Positions 6,624 through 15,987 of a stretch of 27,632 nt of DNA are shown in pieces; position 1 is the stretch's first letter; every line of letters starts with the position of its first letter. The position numbers were made by a program, and so were the translations under genes. Below the pieces are notes generated by a model. That model worked only from the letters and a program-made list of their open reading frames with translations, made no database searches and was not told the origin of the DNA. The stretch comes from an uncultured Peptococcaceae bacterium. Its GTDB lineage: Bacteria; Bacillota; Dehalobacteriia; UBA4068. The stretch spans positions 1 through 27,632 of the forward strand of contig CAMZIS010000001.1 of assembly GCA_947307285.1 (NCBI GenBank), written 5' to 3'.

Positions 6624-7403
6624 TTAATTTTCAACGGCTACGGCTTCAGCAGCGGGTGCGGCTTCGCCGGCGGCGGCGTCCACAGCGGCCTGCTCAGCGG
6701 CGGCGGCAGCGGCGGCGTCAGCGCCCTGACGGCCTTCGATGACGGCGTCGGCCATCTTGGATGCCAGCAGCTTGACGGCACGGATGGCGTCGTCGTTGCC
6801 GGGGATCACGTAATCGATCTCATCGGGGTCGCAGTTGGTGTCGACGATGGCGACGATGGGGATATGCAGCAGACGGGCTTCCGCCACGGCGATGCGTTCC
6901 TTGCGCGGGTCTACCACGAACAGAGCGCCGGGGAGCTTGGCCATGTCCTTGATGCCGCCCAGGAAGCGGTCGAGTTTTTCCTTCTTGCCCTTGAGCTGGG
7001 CCACTTCCTTTTTGGGGAGCAGGTCCATGGTGCCGTCGGCTTCCATTCTTTCCAGCTTGCGCAGGTATTCGATACGGCTGGAGATGGTCTTGAAGTTGGT
7101 CAGCATGCCGCCCAGCCAACGTTCGTTGACGTAGTACATGCCGCAGCGCTCGGCTTCTTCCTTGATGGAGTCCTGAGCCTGCTTTTTGGTGCCCACGAAC
7201 AGCAGGGTCTTGCCCTGAGCGGACAGATCCTTGACGAAGTTATAAGCCTCGTCCACCTTGTGCACGGTCTTCTGCAGGTCGATGATATAGATGCCGTTGC
7301 GCTCGGTGAAGATGTACTTGGCCATCTTCGGGTTCCAGCGACGGGTCTGGTGTCCGAAATGGACGCCCGCTTCCAGAAGCTGCTTCATAGAGATAACTGC
7401 CAT
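6624..7403 (-). CDS. rpsB: RpsB, 30S ribosomal protein S2
   Basis: S2 binds late to the 30S subunit and is needed for S1 association. The 259-residue protein shows the family blocks MKQLLEAGVHFGHQTRRWNP, KYIFTERNGIYIIDLQKT, LFVGTKKQAQDSI, NERWLGGMLTNF, ALFVVDPRKERIAVAEA and PIVAIVDTNCDPDEIDYVIPGNDDAIR. The last 35 or so residues are a low-complexity tail rich in Ala and Glu, which the S2 core does not need. The ATG at 7403 has AAGGAGGAAG upstream. The open frame reaches 7475, but that part is the leader hairpin. The gene has a strong promoter at 7518-7546 and a structured leader, consistent with growth-linked and possibly autogenous control. Confidence 0.97.
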   Translation of the reverse strand: MAVISMKQLLEAGVHFGHQTRRWNPKMAKYIFTERNGIYIIDLQKTVHKVDEAYNFVKDLSAQGKTLLFVGTKKQAQDSIKEEAERCGMYYVNERWLGGMLTNFKTISSRIEYLRKLERMEADGTMDLLPKKEVAQLKGKKEKLDRFLGGIKDMAKLPGALFVVDPRKERIAVAEARLLHIPIVAIVDTNCDPDEIDYVIPGNDDAIRAVKLLASKMADAVIEGRQGADAAAAAAAEQAAVDAAAGEAAPAAEAVAVEN

Positions 7404-7452
7404 TGATACTTCCTCCTTGGTTTTTGTTTTTAATACCCTCCGCTGTTTCCAG

Positions 7453-7484
7453 GTCCGCTCACCGTAAAACGGCAACGAACGGAC
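7453..7484 (-). promoter_or_regulatory. Hairpin in the rpsB leader RNA
   Basis: In the minus-strand RNA, GTCCGTTC pairs with GAGCGGAC (eight pairs, one U-G). Inside it, after a 3-nt bulge, GCCGT pairs with ACGGT around a TTT loop. The wobble pairs only form on the transcribed strand. It lies between the promoter and the rpsB start and ends about 50 bases before the ATG. Autoregulation by S2 is possible, since rpsB leaders are feedback-regulated in other bacteria, but I cannot match it to a named leader family. Confidence 0.6.
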
Positions 7485-7517
7485 GATCCGCAGCGTGCGT
7501 ATTTTGAACCATCGAAT

Positions 7518-7546
7518 ATCATATCAGAACGGACCGTATAATGCAA
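7518..7546 (-). promoter_or_regulatory. SigmaA-type promoter of rpsB-tsf-pyrH-frr
   Basis: On the minus strand, TTGCAT (7546-7541) and TATGAT (7523-7518) are 17 bases apart, with TGA just before the -10 box. It lies in the 184-base gap between hslU and rpsB. No convincing terminator for hslU is visible in that gap, so some read-through from the dprA-hslU unit is possible. Confidence 0.8.
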
Positions 7547-7587
7547 GAAGATTTTTTATTTACCGATCCGTTCCCGTAAAAAGCTCC

Positions 7588-9048
<1,461 letters not shown>

Positions 9049-9074
9049 GTTTTTCTCCTGTCGCATCAGGCTGC

Positions 9075-9611
9075 TCACAGCTCCAGCACGGTGATGTTGT
9101 GGTTGGTATATACGCAGATGTCGGCGGCGATATGCAGGGCCTTTTCCGCTATCTCCGCGGCGGTGAGGTCGTTTTCGGTCTGCATCATGGCCCGGGCCGC
9201 GGCCAGGGCGTAATTGCCGCCGCTGCCGATGGCCGCGATGTCGTCGTCCGGCTCGATCACTTCGCCGTTGCCGGAGATGATGAGCATCTTTTCGCTGTCC
9301 GCCACGATGAGCAGGGCTTCCAGATTGCGCAGATATTTGTCGGTGCGCCATTCCTTGGCCAGGCCCACGGCGGCCTTTTCCAGATTGCCCCGGTATTCTT
9401 CCAGCCGGGCTTCGAATTTTTCGCACAGGGTAAAGGCGTCCGCCACGCTGCCGGCGAAACCGGCGGCCACTTTATTGTGGTAAAGACGGCGCACCTTTTT
9501 GGCGCCGGCTTTCATGATGGTGTGTTCGCCCATGGTCACCTGGCCGTCGCCGGCGATGGCGGTCTGTCCGTTTTTGCGGATGCCTACGATGGTAGTGCCT
9601 CTGATCTCCAT
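9075..9611 (-). CDS. hslV: HslV (ClpQ), peptidase subunit of the HslUV protease
   Basis: HslV is the proteasome-beta-like dodecameric peptidase that works with HslU. The 178-residue protein reads MEIRGTTIVGIRKNG. The catalytic N-terminal threonine of the family aligns with Thr6, so a five-residue leader must be removed to expose it. B. subtilis ClpQ is a related case with an N-terminal Ser, whereas E. coli HslV exposes Thr after removal of Met only. Other family blocks are AGDGQVTMGEH, KKVRRLYHNKVAAGFAGSVADAF and AAIGSGGNYALAAARAM. The start codon directly follows the xerC stop. hslU begins 26 bases after its own stop. Both subunits are intact, so a functional protease is likely. Confidence 0.96.
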   Translation of the reverse strand: MEIRGTTIVGIRKNGQTAIAGDGQVTMGEHTIMKAGAKKVRRLYHNKVAAGFAGSVADAFTLCEKFEARLEEYRGNLEKAAVGLAKEWRTDKYLRNLEALLIVADSEKMLIISGNGEVIEPDDDIAAIGSGGNYALAAARAMMQTENDLTAAEIAEKALHIAADICVYTNHNITVLEL

Positions 9612-10574
9612 TTATTTGCTCCTTTCGTCTTCCCCGTCCGCATCTTCCGCGTAGACCCCGCGGCGGGTGGCCCGGGGATGGGTGCGATCGTACACGGCGC
9701 GCAGTCTGGCGCTGCTGACGTGGGTATAGATCTGGGTGGTAGTGACGCTGGCGTGACCCAGCAGCTCCTGCACGGCGCGGATGTCGGCGCCGTTGTCCAG
9801 CAGGTGGGTGGCGAAGCTGTGGCGCAGGCCGTGAGGGCTGATGTCTTTCATCAGGCCGGCCTGCCGGGCGTACTTGGCCACGATGTTCTGATAAGAGCGT
9901 GCGGTAAGCCGTCCGCCACGCTGGTTGAGGAAGAGAGGCGCCTCTGCGTCGGATGGTATGCCCTGCTCCGAGCGGGCCTTGAGATAGGCTTTCAGCGCTT
10001 TGTTGGCTTCACCGCCCACCGGCTCTTTGCGCAGGCGGGAACCCTTGCCCAGCACGGTCACGTAACCATAGCGGAAGTCGATATCGCCCACGTTGAGGGC
10101 CGCGGCCTCGGCCTCCCGCAGGCCGGAGCCGTAGATCAGCTCCAGAATGGCCCGGTCCCTGAGACCGGCCAGAGTGGAGGTATCCGGCGCTTCCACCAGA
10201 CGGCGGGCCTCCTCCTGATAGAGGAAACGGGGCAGCTTTTTGTCCTGCCGCGGCATGTTCAGGCTGTGGGCCGGGCTGCTTTCCATGGCCCCTTCCCGCA
10301 CCAGAAAATAAAAGAAGGTGCGCAGGGCGGACAGGGCCAGCTGGATGGAGGCGCGGCTGAGCTTCTTCATCCGGCGCAGATAGCCGGTATAGCTGCGCAG
10401 TCCTGCTTCATCCAGATCGGCGGGGGTCAGGGCGTCTACGTCCGGTCTGTCTTTCAGATCGCAGACGAACCCCAGGTATTCCCTGATCTCCCTGGTGTAA
10501 GTGGAAACCGTCAGCGGAGAATCGTTGTTCTCCACCTCCAGAAAATCGATGAATTTGCTCAGATACTCGTTCAT
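9612..10574 (-). CDS. xerC: XerC-type tyrosine recombinase
   Basis: This is a site-specific tyrosine recombinase expected to resolve chromosome dimers at dif with a XerD partner. The 320-residue protein has the N-terminal SAM-like core-binding domain (about 1-105) and a C-terminal catalytic domain with all residues present: Arg153 (SGLRE), Lys177 (LGKGSR), His248 and Arg251 (PHGLRH), His274 (LGHAS) and nucleophile Tyr283 (IYTHV). The C-terminus is charged and slightly extended. It lies 8 bases after trmFO and directly before hslV. This is the conserved topA-trmFO-xerC(codV)-hslV-hslU order of Firmicutes, so it is a housekeeping Xer protein rather than a phage or transposon integrase. The start ATG at 10574 fits the usual N-terminus. 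Confidence 0.95.
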   Translation of the reverse strand: MNEYLSKFIDFLEVENNDSPLTVSTYTREIREYLGFVCDLKDRPDVDALTPADLDEAGLRSYTGYLRRMKKLSRASIQLALSALRTFFYFLVREGAMESSPAHSLNMPRQDKKLPRFLYQEEARRLVEAPDTSTLAGLRDRAILELIYGSGLREAEAAALNVGDIDFRYGYVTVLGKGSRLRKEPVGGEANKALKAYLKARSEQGIPSDAEAPLFLNQRGGRLTARSYQNIVAKYARQAGLMKDISPHGLRHSFATHLLDNGADIRAVQELLGHASVTTTQIYTHVSSARLRAVYDRTHPRATRRGVYAEDADGEDERSK

Positions 10575-10582
10575 TAGGCAGC

Positions 10583-11887
10583 CTATCGCAGCTCCGCCTT
10601 GAAGCTGTCTATGGATTCCAGCGCCCGCTGTGACAGCAGGGAGAACTTTTCTTTCTTGCTGCGGAACTGAGTGAGCAGCGGCGGGAAGAGACCGAAATTG
10701 ACGTTCATGGGCTGGAAATCGTCTTTCGGCGTGTGGGTGAAGGCCAGCAGCGAACCCAGGGCGCTTTCCCGGGGGAAAACCGGTCTTTCCAGTCCCAGCC
10801 GGCGGTAAGCGGCGAATATACCGGCCATGAGGCCCGAGGCCGCGGATTCCACGTAGCCCTCCACGCCGGTGATCTGCCCGGCGAAGCTGAGGCGCGAGTC
10901 TGCTATAAGTCGCAGGTCTTCGGTGAGCAGCTTGGGCGAATCGATATAGGTATTGCGGTGCATAGCGCCGTAGCGCAGGAATTCCGCCTGCTCCAGACCG
11001 GGGATCATGCGGAAGACCCGCCGCTGCTCGCCCTGGGTGAGCCGGGTCTGGAAGCCCACCAGATTGTACATGCTGCCTTCGATGTTTTCTTTGCGCAGCT
11101 GCACCACGGCGTAGGCTTCGCCGCCGGAGGGGAGTTCGAGACCAACCGGCTTCAACGGCCCGTGACAGATGGTCTCCGGCCCGAAGCGGGCCATGCTTTC
11201 GATGGGCATGCAGCCGCTGAAATGCTTCTCTTTTTCGAAATCGTGCAGCGGATGCACCTGGGCGTTCACCAGCTCATGATAAAAGGCCAGGTACTGCTCT
11301 TTATCAAAGGGGCAGTTCAGATAGTCGCTGCCCTCGCCCTTGCCGTAACGGGAGGCGAAGAAGGCCTTGTCCATGTCGATGGTGGAGGCGTCCACGATGG
11401 GCGCGATGGCGTCGTGGAAAAACAGCTGTTCCCGACCGGTGAGACTGGCGATGACCCGGGACAGGCCGGTAGAGGCCAGGGGCCCGGCGGCGACGATGAC
11501 TTCGCCCTCGGGCAGGAAGGTCACTTCCTGACGGATCAGCTCAAGGCCCGGGAAGGCGGTCAACCGCTCTTCGATAAAGGCGGAGAACTTATGCCGGTCC
11601 ACGGCCAAAGCGCCGCCGGCCGGCACGGCGGTGGCGTCGGCGGCCTCCATGATGAGACTGCCGAGACGGCGCATCTCCTCTTTGAGCAGGCCCACGGCGT
11701 TTTCCACGGAAGCGGCGCGCAGGGAATTGGAGCAGACCAGCTCGGCCAGGCCGCCGCCCTTATGGGCGGGCGTGGTCTTGCCGGGCCGCATCTCGTACAG
11801 CCGCACGGGCAGGCCCCGGCGCAGCAGTTGGTACGCGGCCTCGCAGCCTGCCAGGCCGCCGCCGATGATGGTGACGGGACTATCCAT
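10583..11887 (-). CDS. trmFO: TrmFO, folate/FAD-dependent tRNA (uracil-54) methyltransferase
   Basis: TrmFO makes ribothymidine-54 in the tRNA T-loop, using methylene-tetrahydrofolate as carbon donor and FAD as reductant; it replaces the SAM-dependent TrmA in many Gram-positives. The 434-residue length is normal. The FAD-binding motif IIGGGLAGCEAAYQL begins at residue 7, followed by ELVCSNSLRAAS and VDRHKFSAF. FSGCMPIESMARFGPET includes a conserved functional cysteine, and FAGQITGVEGYVESAASGL completes the flavin site. It begins six bases after topA, and its stop lies eight bases before xerC. No anomaly is visible. Confidence 0.97.
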   Translation of the reverse strand: MDSPVTIIGGGLAGCEAAYQLLRRGLPVRLYEMRPGKTTPAHKGGGLAELVCSNSLRAASVENAVGLLKEEMRRLGSLIMEAADATAVPAGGALAVDRHKFSAFIEERLTAFPGLELIRQEVTFLPEGEVIVAAGPLASTGLSRVIASLTGREQLFFHDAIAPIVDASTIDMDKAFFASRYGKGEGSDYLNCPFDKEQYLAFYHELVNAQVHPLHDFEKEKHFSGCMPIESMARFGPETICHGPLKPVGLELPSGGEAYAVVQLRKENIEGSMYNLVGFQTRLTQGEQRRVFRMIPGLEQAEFLRYGAMHRNTYIDSPKLLTEDLRLIADSRLSFAGQITGVEGYVESAASGLMAGIFAAYRRLGLERPVFPRESALGSLLAFTHTPKDDFQPMNVNFGLFPPLLTQFRSKKEKFSLLSQRALESIDSFKAELR

Positions 11888-11893
11888 AGCTTT

Positions 11894-14017
11894 TCAGCTC
11901 TTTTTCTTGGCCGGACGGCCTTTGGGCCGTTTGGTCTCGTGTTCCTTGCCCGGGCAATCCTTGTTGGGGCAGATCTTGATCTTTTCGCCGCCCCGGGGCT
12001 GACGCTCGGTGAGCTGGGTGCCGCACAGGGGGCACTTTTCCTCGATGGGCGGATCCCAGGAGATGTAGCCGCAGGCGGGATAATTGTCGCAGCCGTAGAA
12101 CACGCGTCCGGTACGGCTCTTGCGCTGGACGATGTTGCCGCCGCAGGCCAGGCATTTCACGTCGGTGGCGTTGACTATGGCCTTGGTGTTGCGGCATTCC
12201 GGGAAGCCGGAGCAGGCCAGGAAACGGCCGTAGCGGCCCATGCGGTAGACCATGGGCTTGCCGCATTTCTCGCACAGCTCGCCGGATTCCTCGGGCTTAA
12301 TGACGATCTTTTCGATCTCCTGCTCCGCGTTGTGCAGCTCCGCGGCGAAGGGCTTGTAGAAATCGTCCACTACCTTGACCCAGTTCAGCTCGCCCTCTTC
12401 CACGGCGTCCAGCTGGTCCTCCATGGAGGCGGTGAATTCCACGTCGATGACGTCGCTGAAGTATTCCTTCATCAGATCCACCACCAGGCTGCCCAGCTCA
12501 GTGGGATAAAGCAGCTTGTCTTCCCGCACCACGTAGGAACGGGACAGGATGGTGTCGATGATGGGGGCGTAGGTGGAAGGACGGCCGATGCCCAGTTCTT
12601 CCATGGTCTTGATCAGCGTGGCCTCGCTGTAGCGCGGCGGCGGCTGGGTGAAATTCTGCTTGCTGCGCAGCTCTTCCAGATCCAGGACCTGGCCCTGCTG
12701 CACCGGGGCGACCACGCCGTTGTCCTCTTTTTCCTTTTCGGCAGCCTCGTCCTTGCCTTCGCTGTAGACCTGGGTATAGCCGGCGAAGCGCACCACCTGG
12801 CCGGTGGCCCGGAAGAGGCAGTTGTCCGCCTTCACGTCGATGGTGGTCACGTCCAGCTCCGCCGGGGCCATCTGGGAGGCCACGAAGCGATCCCAGATCA
12901 GCTTATACAGCTTATACTGCTGGGTGGTGAGGAAGGGCTTGAGCATGGCCGGGGTCCGTTCCACCGAGGTTGGGCGGATGGCTTCGTGGGCGTCCTGGAC
13001 GTTGGCCTTGCCCTTGCCGGTAGAATGGACGTTGGGGGTCTTCGGCGCGTAGGCCGCGCCGTATTTATTGCGGATGTATTCCAGGGCCTTTTGCTGGGCT
13101 TCCTGATTGATACGCACCGAGTCTGTACGCATATAGGAGATGAGGCCGGTGTTGACCCCGCCTACGGGGAGGCCTTCGTAAAGCTGCTGGGCGGTCTGCA
13201 TGGTCTTTTTGGCCACCATGCCCAGACGCTTGGAAGCCTCCTGCTGCAGGGCGGAGGTGGTGAAGGGGGGCGGAGCCGCCTTTTTGCGCGGCTTCACCGA
13301 CACTGATTCCACCGTATACGAGGCCTTTTCCAGCTTCTTCACCAGCTGCTGCACAGCCTCTTCGTTGCCCAGATGGGCTTTTTTGTTGCTGATCTTGATC
13401 AGCCGCACCAGAAGCTGGTCCGAGCCGGAACGAAGGGCGGCGTAAAGATTCCAGTATTCCTCGGGCTCGAAGGCGTTGATCTCCTCTTCCCGGTCGCAGA
13501 TCAGGCGCACGGCCACCGACTGCACACGGCCGGCGGACAGGCCCTTTTTAACCTTTTTCCACAGCAGGGGGCTGATCTTGTAGCCCACCACCCGGTCCAG
13601 GATGCGCCGAGCCTGCTGGGCCTCGACCTTATCCAGGTCGATCTTGGCAGGGTTGGCCACGGCGGCCTTGATGGCGGTGTCCGTGATCTCGTTGAAGCTG
13701 ATGCGGCAGTCGCCGTCGGGCAGCTCCAGATACTGCTGCAGATGCCAGGCGATGGCCTCCCCTTCCCGGTCCGGGTCGGAGCCCAGCAGCACGCGGTCGG
13801 CCTTGCGGGATTCGTCCCGCAGGGTCTTGATGACGTCGCCCTTGCCGCGTATGGTGATGTAATGGGGCGCGTAGTCGTGGTCGAAATCCACGCCCATGGT
13901 GCTCTTGGGCAGGTCGCGAATATGGCCCATGCAGGCCTTGACCACGTAATTACGGCCCAGGAAGCGTTCGATGGTCTTGGCTTTGGTAGGAGATTCCACG
14001 ATGATGAGAGTGCGCAT
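11894..14017 (-). CDS. topA: TopA, DNA topoisomerase I (type IA)
   Basis: TopA relaxes negative supercoils by a type IA mechanism. The 707-residue protein begins with the Toprim domain (MRTLIIVESPTKAKTIE with Glu8; DPDREGEA with Asp81 and Asp83). The catalytic tyrosine is Tyr295 in SYMRTDS. GIGRPSTYAPII near 476-487 is the other hallmark. The C-terminus holds three complete four-cysteine zinc ribbons: Cys582/585/602/608, Cys622/625/643/649 and Cys662/665/683/688. A Lys-rich tail follows. All metal-binding and catalytic residues are present. The start matches the family N-terminus exactly, with a GGAGGA site. It lies 37 bases downstream of dprA and six bases before trmFO, in the usual dprA-topA-trmFO order. 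Confidence 0.97.
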   Translation of the reverse strand: MRTLIIVESPTKAKTIERFLGRNYVVKACMGHIRDLPKSTMGVDFDHDYAPHYITIRGKGDVIKTLRDESRKADRVLLGSDPDREGEAIAWHLQQYLELPDGDCRISFNEITDTAIKAAVANPAKIDLDKVEAQQARRILDRVVGYKISPLLWKKVKKGLSAGRVQSVAVRLICDREEEINAFEPEEYWNLYAALRSGSDQLLVRLIKISNKKAHLGNEEAVQQLVKKLEKASYTVESVSVKPRKKAAPPPFTTSALQQEASKRLGMVAKKTMQTAQQLYEGLPVGGVNTGLISYMRTDSVRINQEAQQKALEYIRNKYGAAYAPKTPNVHSTGKGKANVQDAHEAIRPTSVERTPAMLKPFLTTQQYKLYKLIWDRFVASQMAPAELDVTTIDVKADNCLFRATGQVVRFAGYTQVYSEGKDEAAEKEKEDNGVVAPVQQGQVLDLEELRSKQNFTQPPPRYSEATLIKTMEELGIGRPSTYAPIIDTILSRSYVVREDKLLYPTELGSLVVDLMKEYFSDVIDVEFTASMEDQLDAVEEGELNWVKVVDDFYKPFAAELHNAEQEIEKIVIKPEESGELCEKCGKPMVYRMGRYGRFLACSGFPECRNTKAIVNATDVKCLACGGNIVQRKSRTGRVFYGCDNYPACGYISWDPPIEEKCPLCGTQLTERQPRGGEKIKICPNKDCPGKEHETKRPKGRPAKKKS

Positions 14018-14054
14018 TGATTGTCCTCCGAAAAAATATGGTACGGCAGCCGGG

Positions 14055-15167
14055 TCAGGCCCGGATACTGCGGATCACCGTTTGATAATATTTGCCCGGC
14101 AGCTGGCGTATGAGGCCTTTGATCTCCAAAAAAGAAAGTTTTGCCAGCAGATCGGCGATGTTCAGCTCCGTGAGGCCCTGAGCGATCAGCTCATCGGCCC
14201 GTTTGGGTTCCTTCAGGGCCAGCAGCAGCCGGCGTTCCTCCGGGTCCTCGGTGCGGGCCGGGGACTGCGCCGCCGGACGCACCAGCGGGGCCGAGGAATA
14301 ATTCTGCCACACGTCCTCGGCGCAGGTCATCATGGCCGCCGCCCCCTCTTTGATGAGGCGGTTGGTGCCGCGGCTGGTGGAGCTGGTGACGTTGCCGGGC
14401 ACGCAGTACACGTCCCTACCCTGCTCCAGCGCGTAGTCCACCGTACGCAGAGTGCCGCTTTTGGCGCCAGCCTCCACCACGATCACGCCCAGGGAAAGGC
14501 CGCTGATCAGGCGGTTGCGGCGGGGGAAGTTATAAGGCAGGGCCTCGGTGCCCAGGTGGAATTCGCTGATGACGGCCCCGCTGCCGCTGATGTCGGCATA
14601 GAGCCTGTCATGCTCCGGCGGGTAGATCACGTCCAGACCGGAGCCCAGCACCGCCACGGTGCGGCCGCCGACGGAAAGGGCCGCCTTGTGGCAGACGCCG
14701 TCGATGCCCCGGGCCATGCCGGAAACGATGACGCAGCCCTGAGCCGCCAGGTCCCGGGCGAAGATCTCCGCCGCCTGCCGGCCGTAGCTGCTGGCCTGGC
14801 GGGAACCGATCATAGCCAGGGTAACGTCCTCCGGTCCGGGCAGGGTCCCGTGATAGAACAGGACCAGCGGCGGGTCGTAGATGTTCCTGAGCAGCAGCGG
14901 ATAGTCCTCGTCGCCCCAGGCCGTGACCTTGCAGCCGTAGTTGAGCCACTGATCGAACAGGGCCGCGGGGTCCAACGCCCGCCGGCGGGACAGTATCTCC
15001 TCTTCCGCGTCCCGGGAGAGCACGGCGATCTTGCTCCATTCGTAAGGATGGAGCCAGGCTTCCCCGGCGTCGCCGTCATAGTATTCGAGAATGGATCTGG
15101 CGTCCTGAGCCTTCAGCCGGGGCAGACTGTTGAAGGCCAAAAGGAAGGGCAGGCGTTCGCTGTCCAT
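14055..15167 (-). CDS. dprA: DprA/Smf, DNA-processing protein
   Basis: DprA binds single-stranded DNA taken up in transformation and loads RecA. It is widespread, also in bacteria not known to be competent. The 370-residue protein has an N-terminal helical (SAM-like) part, a Rossmann-like core with MIGSRQASSYGR near 119-130, SGMARGIDG near 149, TVAVLGSGLDVIYPPEH, NFPRRNRLISGLS and VPGNVTS. A C-terminal winged-helix domain covers about 310-370. The ATG at 15167 has a GGAGA site. A strong promoter lies at 15208-15236, so this gene heads a six-gene unit ending with hslU. The usual GIDG[A]AH is GIDGVCH here, a mild change. Confidence 0.95.
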   Translation of the reverse strand: MDSERLPFLLAFNSLPRLKAQDARSILEYYDGDAGEAWLHPYEWSKIAVLSRDAEEEILSRRRALDPAALFDQWLNYGCKVTAWGDEDYPLLLRNIYDPPLVLFYHGTLPGPEDVTLAMIGSRQASSYGRQAAEIFARDLAAQGCVIVSGMARGIDGVCHKAALSVGGRTVAVLGSGLDVIYPPEHDRLYADISGSGAVISEFHLGTEALPYNFPRRNRLISGLSLGVIVVEAGAKSGTLRTVDYALEQGRDVYCVPGNVTSSTSRGTNRLIKEGAAAMMTCAEDVWQNYSSAPLVRPAAQSPARTEDPEERRLLLALKEPKRADELIAQGLTELNIADLLAKLSFLEIKGLIRQLPGKYYQTVIRSIRA

Positions 15168-15207
15168 AGGTTCTCCAAAAATACTTTTCCTATAAGCAGT
15201 ACATATT

Positions 15208-15236
15208 TTTATATCATATTAAATTATAGATTGCAA
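15208..15236 (-). promoter_or_regulatory. SigmaA-type promoter of dprA-topA-trmFO-xerC-hslV-hslU
   Basis: On the minus strand, TTGCAA (15236-15231) and TATAAA (15213-15208) are 17 bases apart, with TGA before the -10 box. The expected start is near 15201, about 34 bases before the dprA ATG. The region is very A+T-rich compared with the genes around it. Confidence 0.8.
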
Positions 15237-15294
15237 CTGTTTTTTAAGGGACGGCTTTTTCTCCCCTGTTTCGCGCCGGAGCCAACCGCGCAAA

Positions 15295-15326
15295 AAGAAA
15301 AAAAGGGCGGGTCAATGAAACCCGCC
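15295..15326 (-). terminator. Distal intrinsic terminator after the SH3b gene
   Basis: On the minus strand, GGCGGGT pairs with ACCCGCC around a 7-nt loop and is followed by C and then TTTTTTTCTT. It separates the SH3b gene from the dprA promoter. It is the second of two terminators in tandem. Confidence 0.9.
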
Positions 15327-15348
15327 GCATTTTCCCCATAAAGAGCAA

Positions 15349-15372
15349 GCGCGGCTGAAAGATCAGCCGCGC
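15349..15372 (-). terminator. Proximal terminator-like hairpin after the SH3b gene
   Basis: This is a perfect 10-bp stem, GCGCGGCTGA with TCAGCCGCGC, around a 4-nt loop. It begins 37 bases after the SH3b stop on the minus strand. It is followed by TTGCTCTTT, a weak T-tract, so the second hairpin downstream may complete termination. Confidence 0.75.
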
Positions 15373-15408
15373 CGGGATAAAACCGTATGCTGTTTTAAAG
15401 GTCAGCGA

Positions 15409-15912
15409 TCAGTAGGGCTCGCTGCACAGCCAGCTGGCGATGTAGCCGGTGGTGCCGTTGGCCATCTTCACGTTGTACCAGGTGCCGTCGCTGGCGCTGG
15501 TGGAACCCAGGTAAGCCAGGACGTCGCCCTCGGCCGCAGTGCCCACCACCGTGGCTTCGGTGGACGCGGAGGCGCGGATGTTTACGGCATCCGACGTCAC
15601 CTTGACGCTGCTGGCCTTGGAATTGTTGTTGCTGCTGCTGTTGTTGCCGCTCTGGTTGTTGGCATTTCCGGACTCAGAGGGAGCGCTGGGAGTGGTATTG
15701 CCTTTCAGCGCGGCGTTGATCTCGTCGATCTCAGCCTGCAGGGCGCTGACCTGCTTGCCCACCAGCTTATCCACATAGCTCTGAGTGACTACCGGGTCGT
15801 TCTCGGAACCGGCCACGGAACCGGAGGCCTGGACCACCTGGCCGATGACGAAACCGAGACCGCAGAAGACCAAAGCAGCTACGATTAGTACGATGATACC
15901 GCCCTTACTCAT
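15409..15912 (-). CDS. Membrane-anchored extracytoplasmic SH3b protein
   Basis: I recognise the domain but not a named gene. The 167-residue protein has an N-terminal membrane segment (about 6-28, with small-residue motifs) that acts as an uncleaved anchor or signal. A short helical, possibly coiled-coil stretch follows (about 43-70, DKLVGKQVSALQAEIDEINA). Next is a Ser/Asn-rich linker (about 72-100), then a bacterial SH3 domain (about 102-165) with VNIRASASTEATVVGT and TTGYIASWL. Such domains usually bind peptidoglycan or other wall components, so the protein probably sits on the outer face of the membrane. There is no catalytic domain. The start has an AAAGGAGAA site. Two terminators follow, and the TagO-like gene lies 75 bases upstream, so it is either the last gene of that unit or a single-gene unit. 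The linker is encoded by near-repetitive AAC/AGC codons. Confidence 0.85.
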   Translation of the reverse strand: MSKGGIIVLIVAALVFCGLGFVIGQVVQASGSVAGSENDPVVTQSYVDKLVGKQVSALQAEIDEINAALKGNTTPSAPSESGNANNQSGNNSSSNNNSKASSVKVTSDAVNIRASASTEATVVGTAAEGDVLAYLGSTSASDGTWYNVKMANGTTGYIASWLCSEPY

Positions 15913-15987
15913 TTGTGATTCTCCTTTTCAAAACAGAGTAGTGTTTATGAAAACTTTAAACGTCAAACTATTTCAAAGGCCCAGCTT

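Noticed and set aside
7560..7587. Terminator after hslU
   Set aside because: Only a five-pair A+T stem (TTTAC/GTAAA) without a following T-run on the minus strand; too weak to call.
9049..9426. Continuation of the hslU frame upstream into hslV
   Set aside because: It is hslV sequence in another frame. The hslU ATG at 9048 has its own Shine-Dalgarno site and family N-terminus.
9612..10574. Tyrosine recombinase as a sign of a mobile element
   Set aside because: It sits in the conserved topA-trmFO-xerC-hslV-hslU order, and there are no att-like repeats or cargo genes. It is a chromosomal Xer.
10733..13306. 857-codon plus-strand open frame opposite trmFO and topA
   Set aside because: The length arises from codon bias on the opposite strand. 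It crosses two well-defined genes, and its composition (His, Gln, Gly, Val) fits no known fold.
15601..15660. Short codon repeats in the SH3b gene as a possible repeat array or CRISPR
   Set aside because: They are in-frame Asn/Ser codons of a linker, with no spacer structure.
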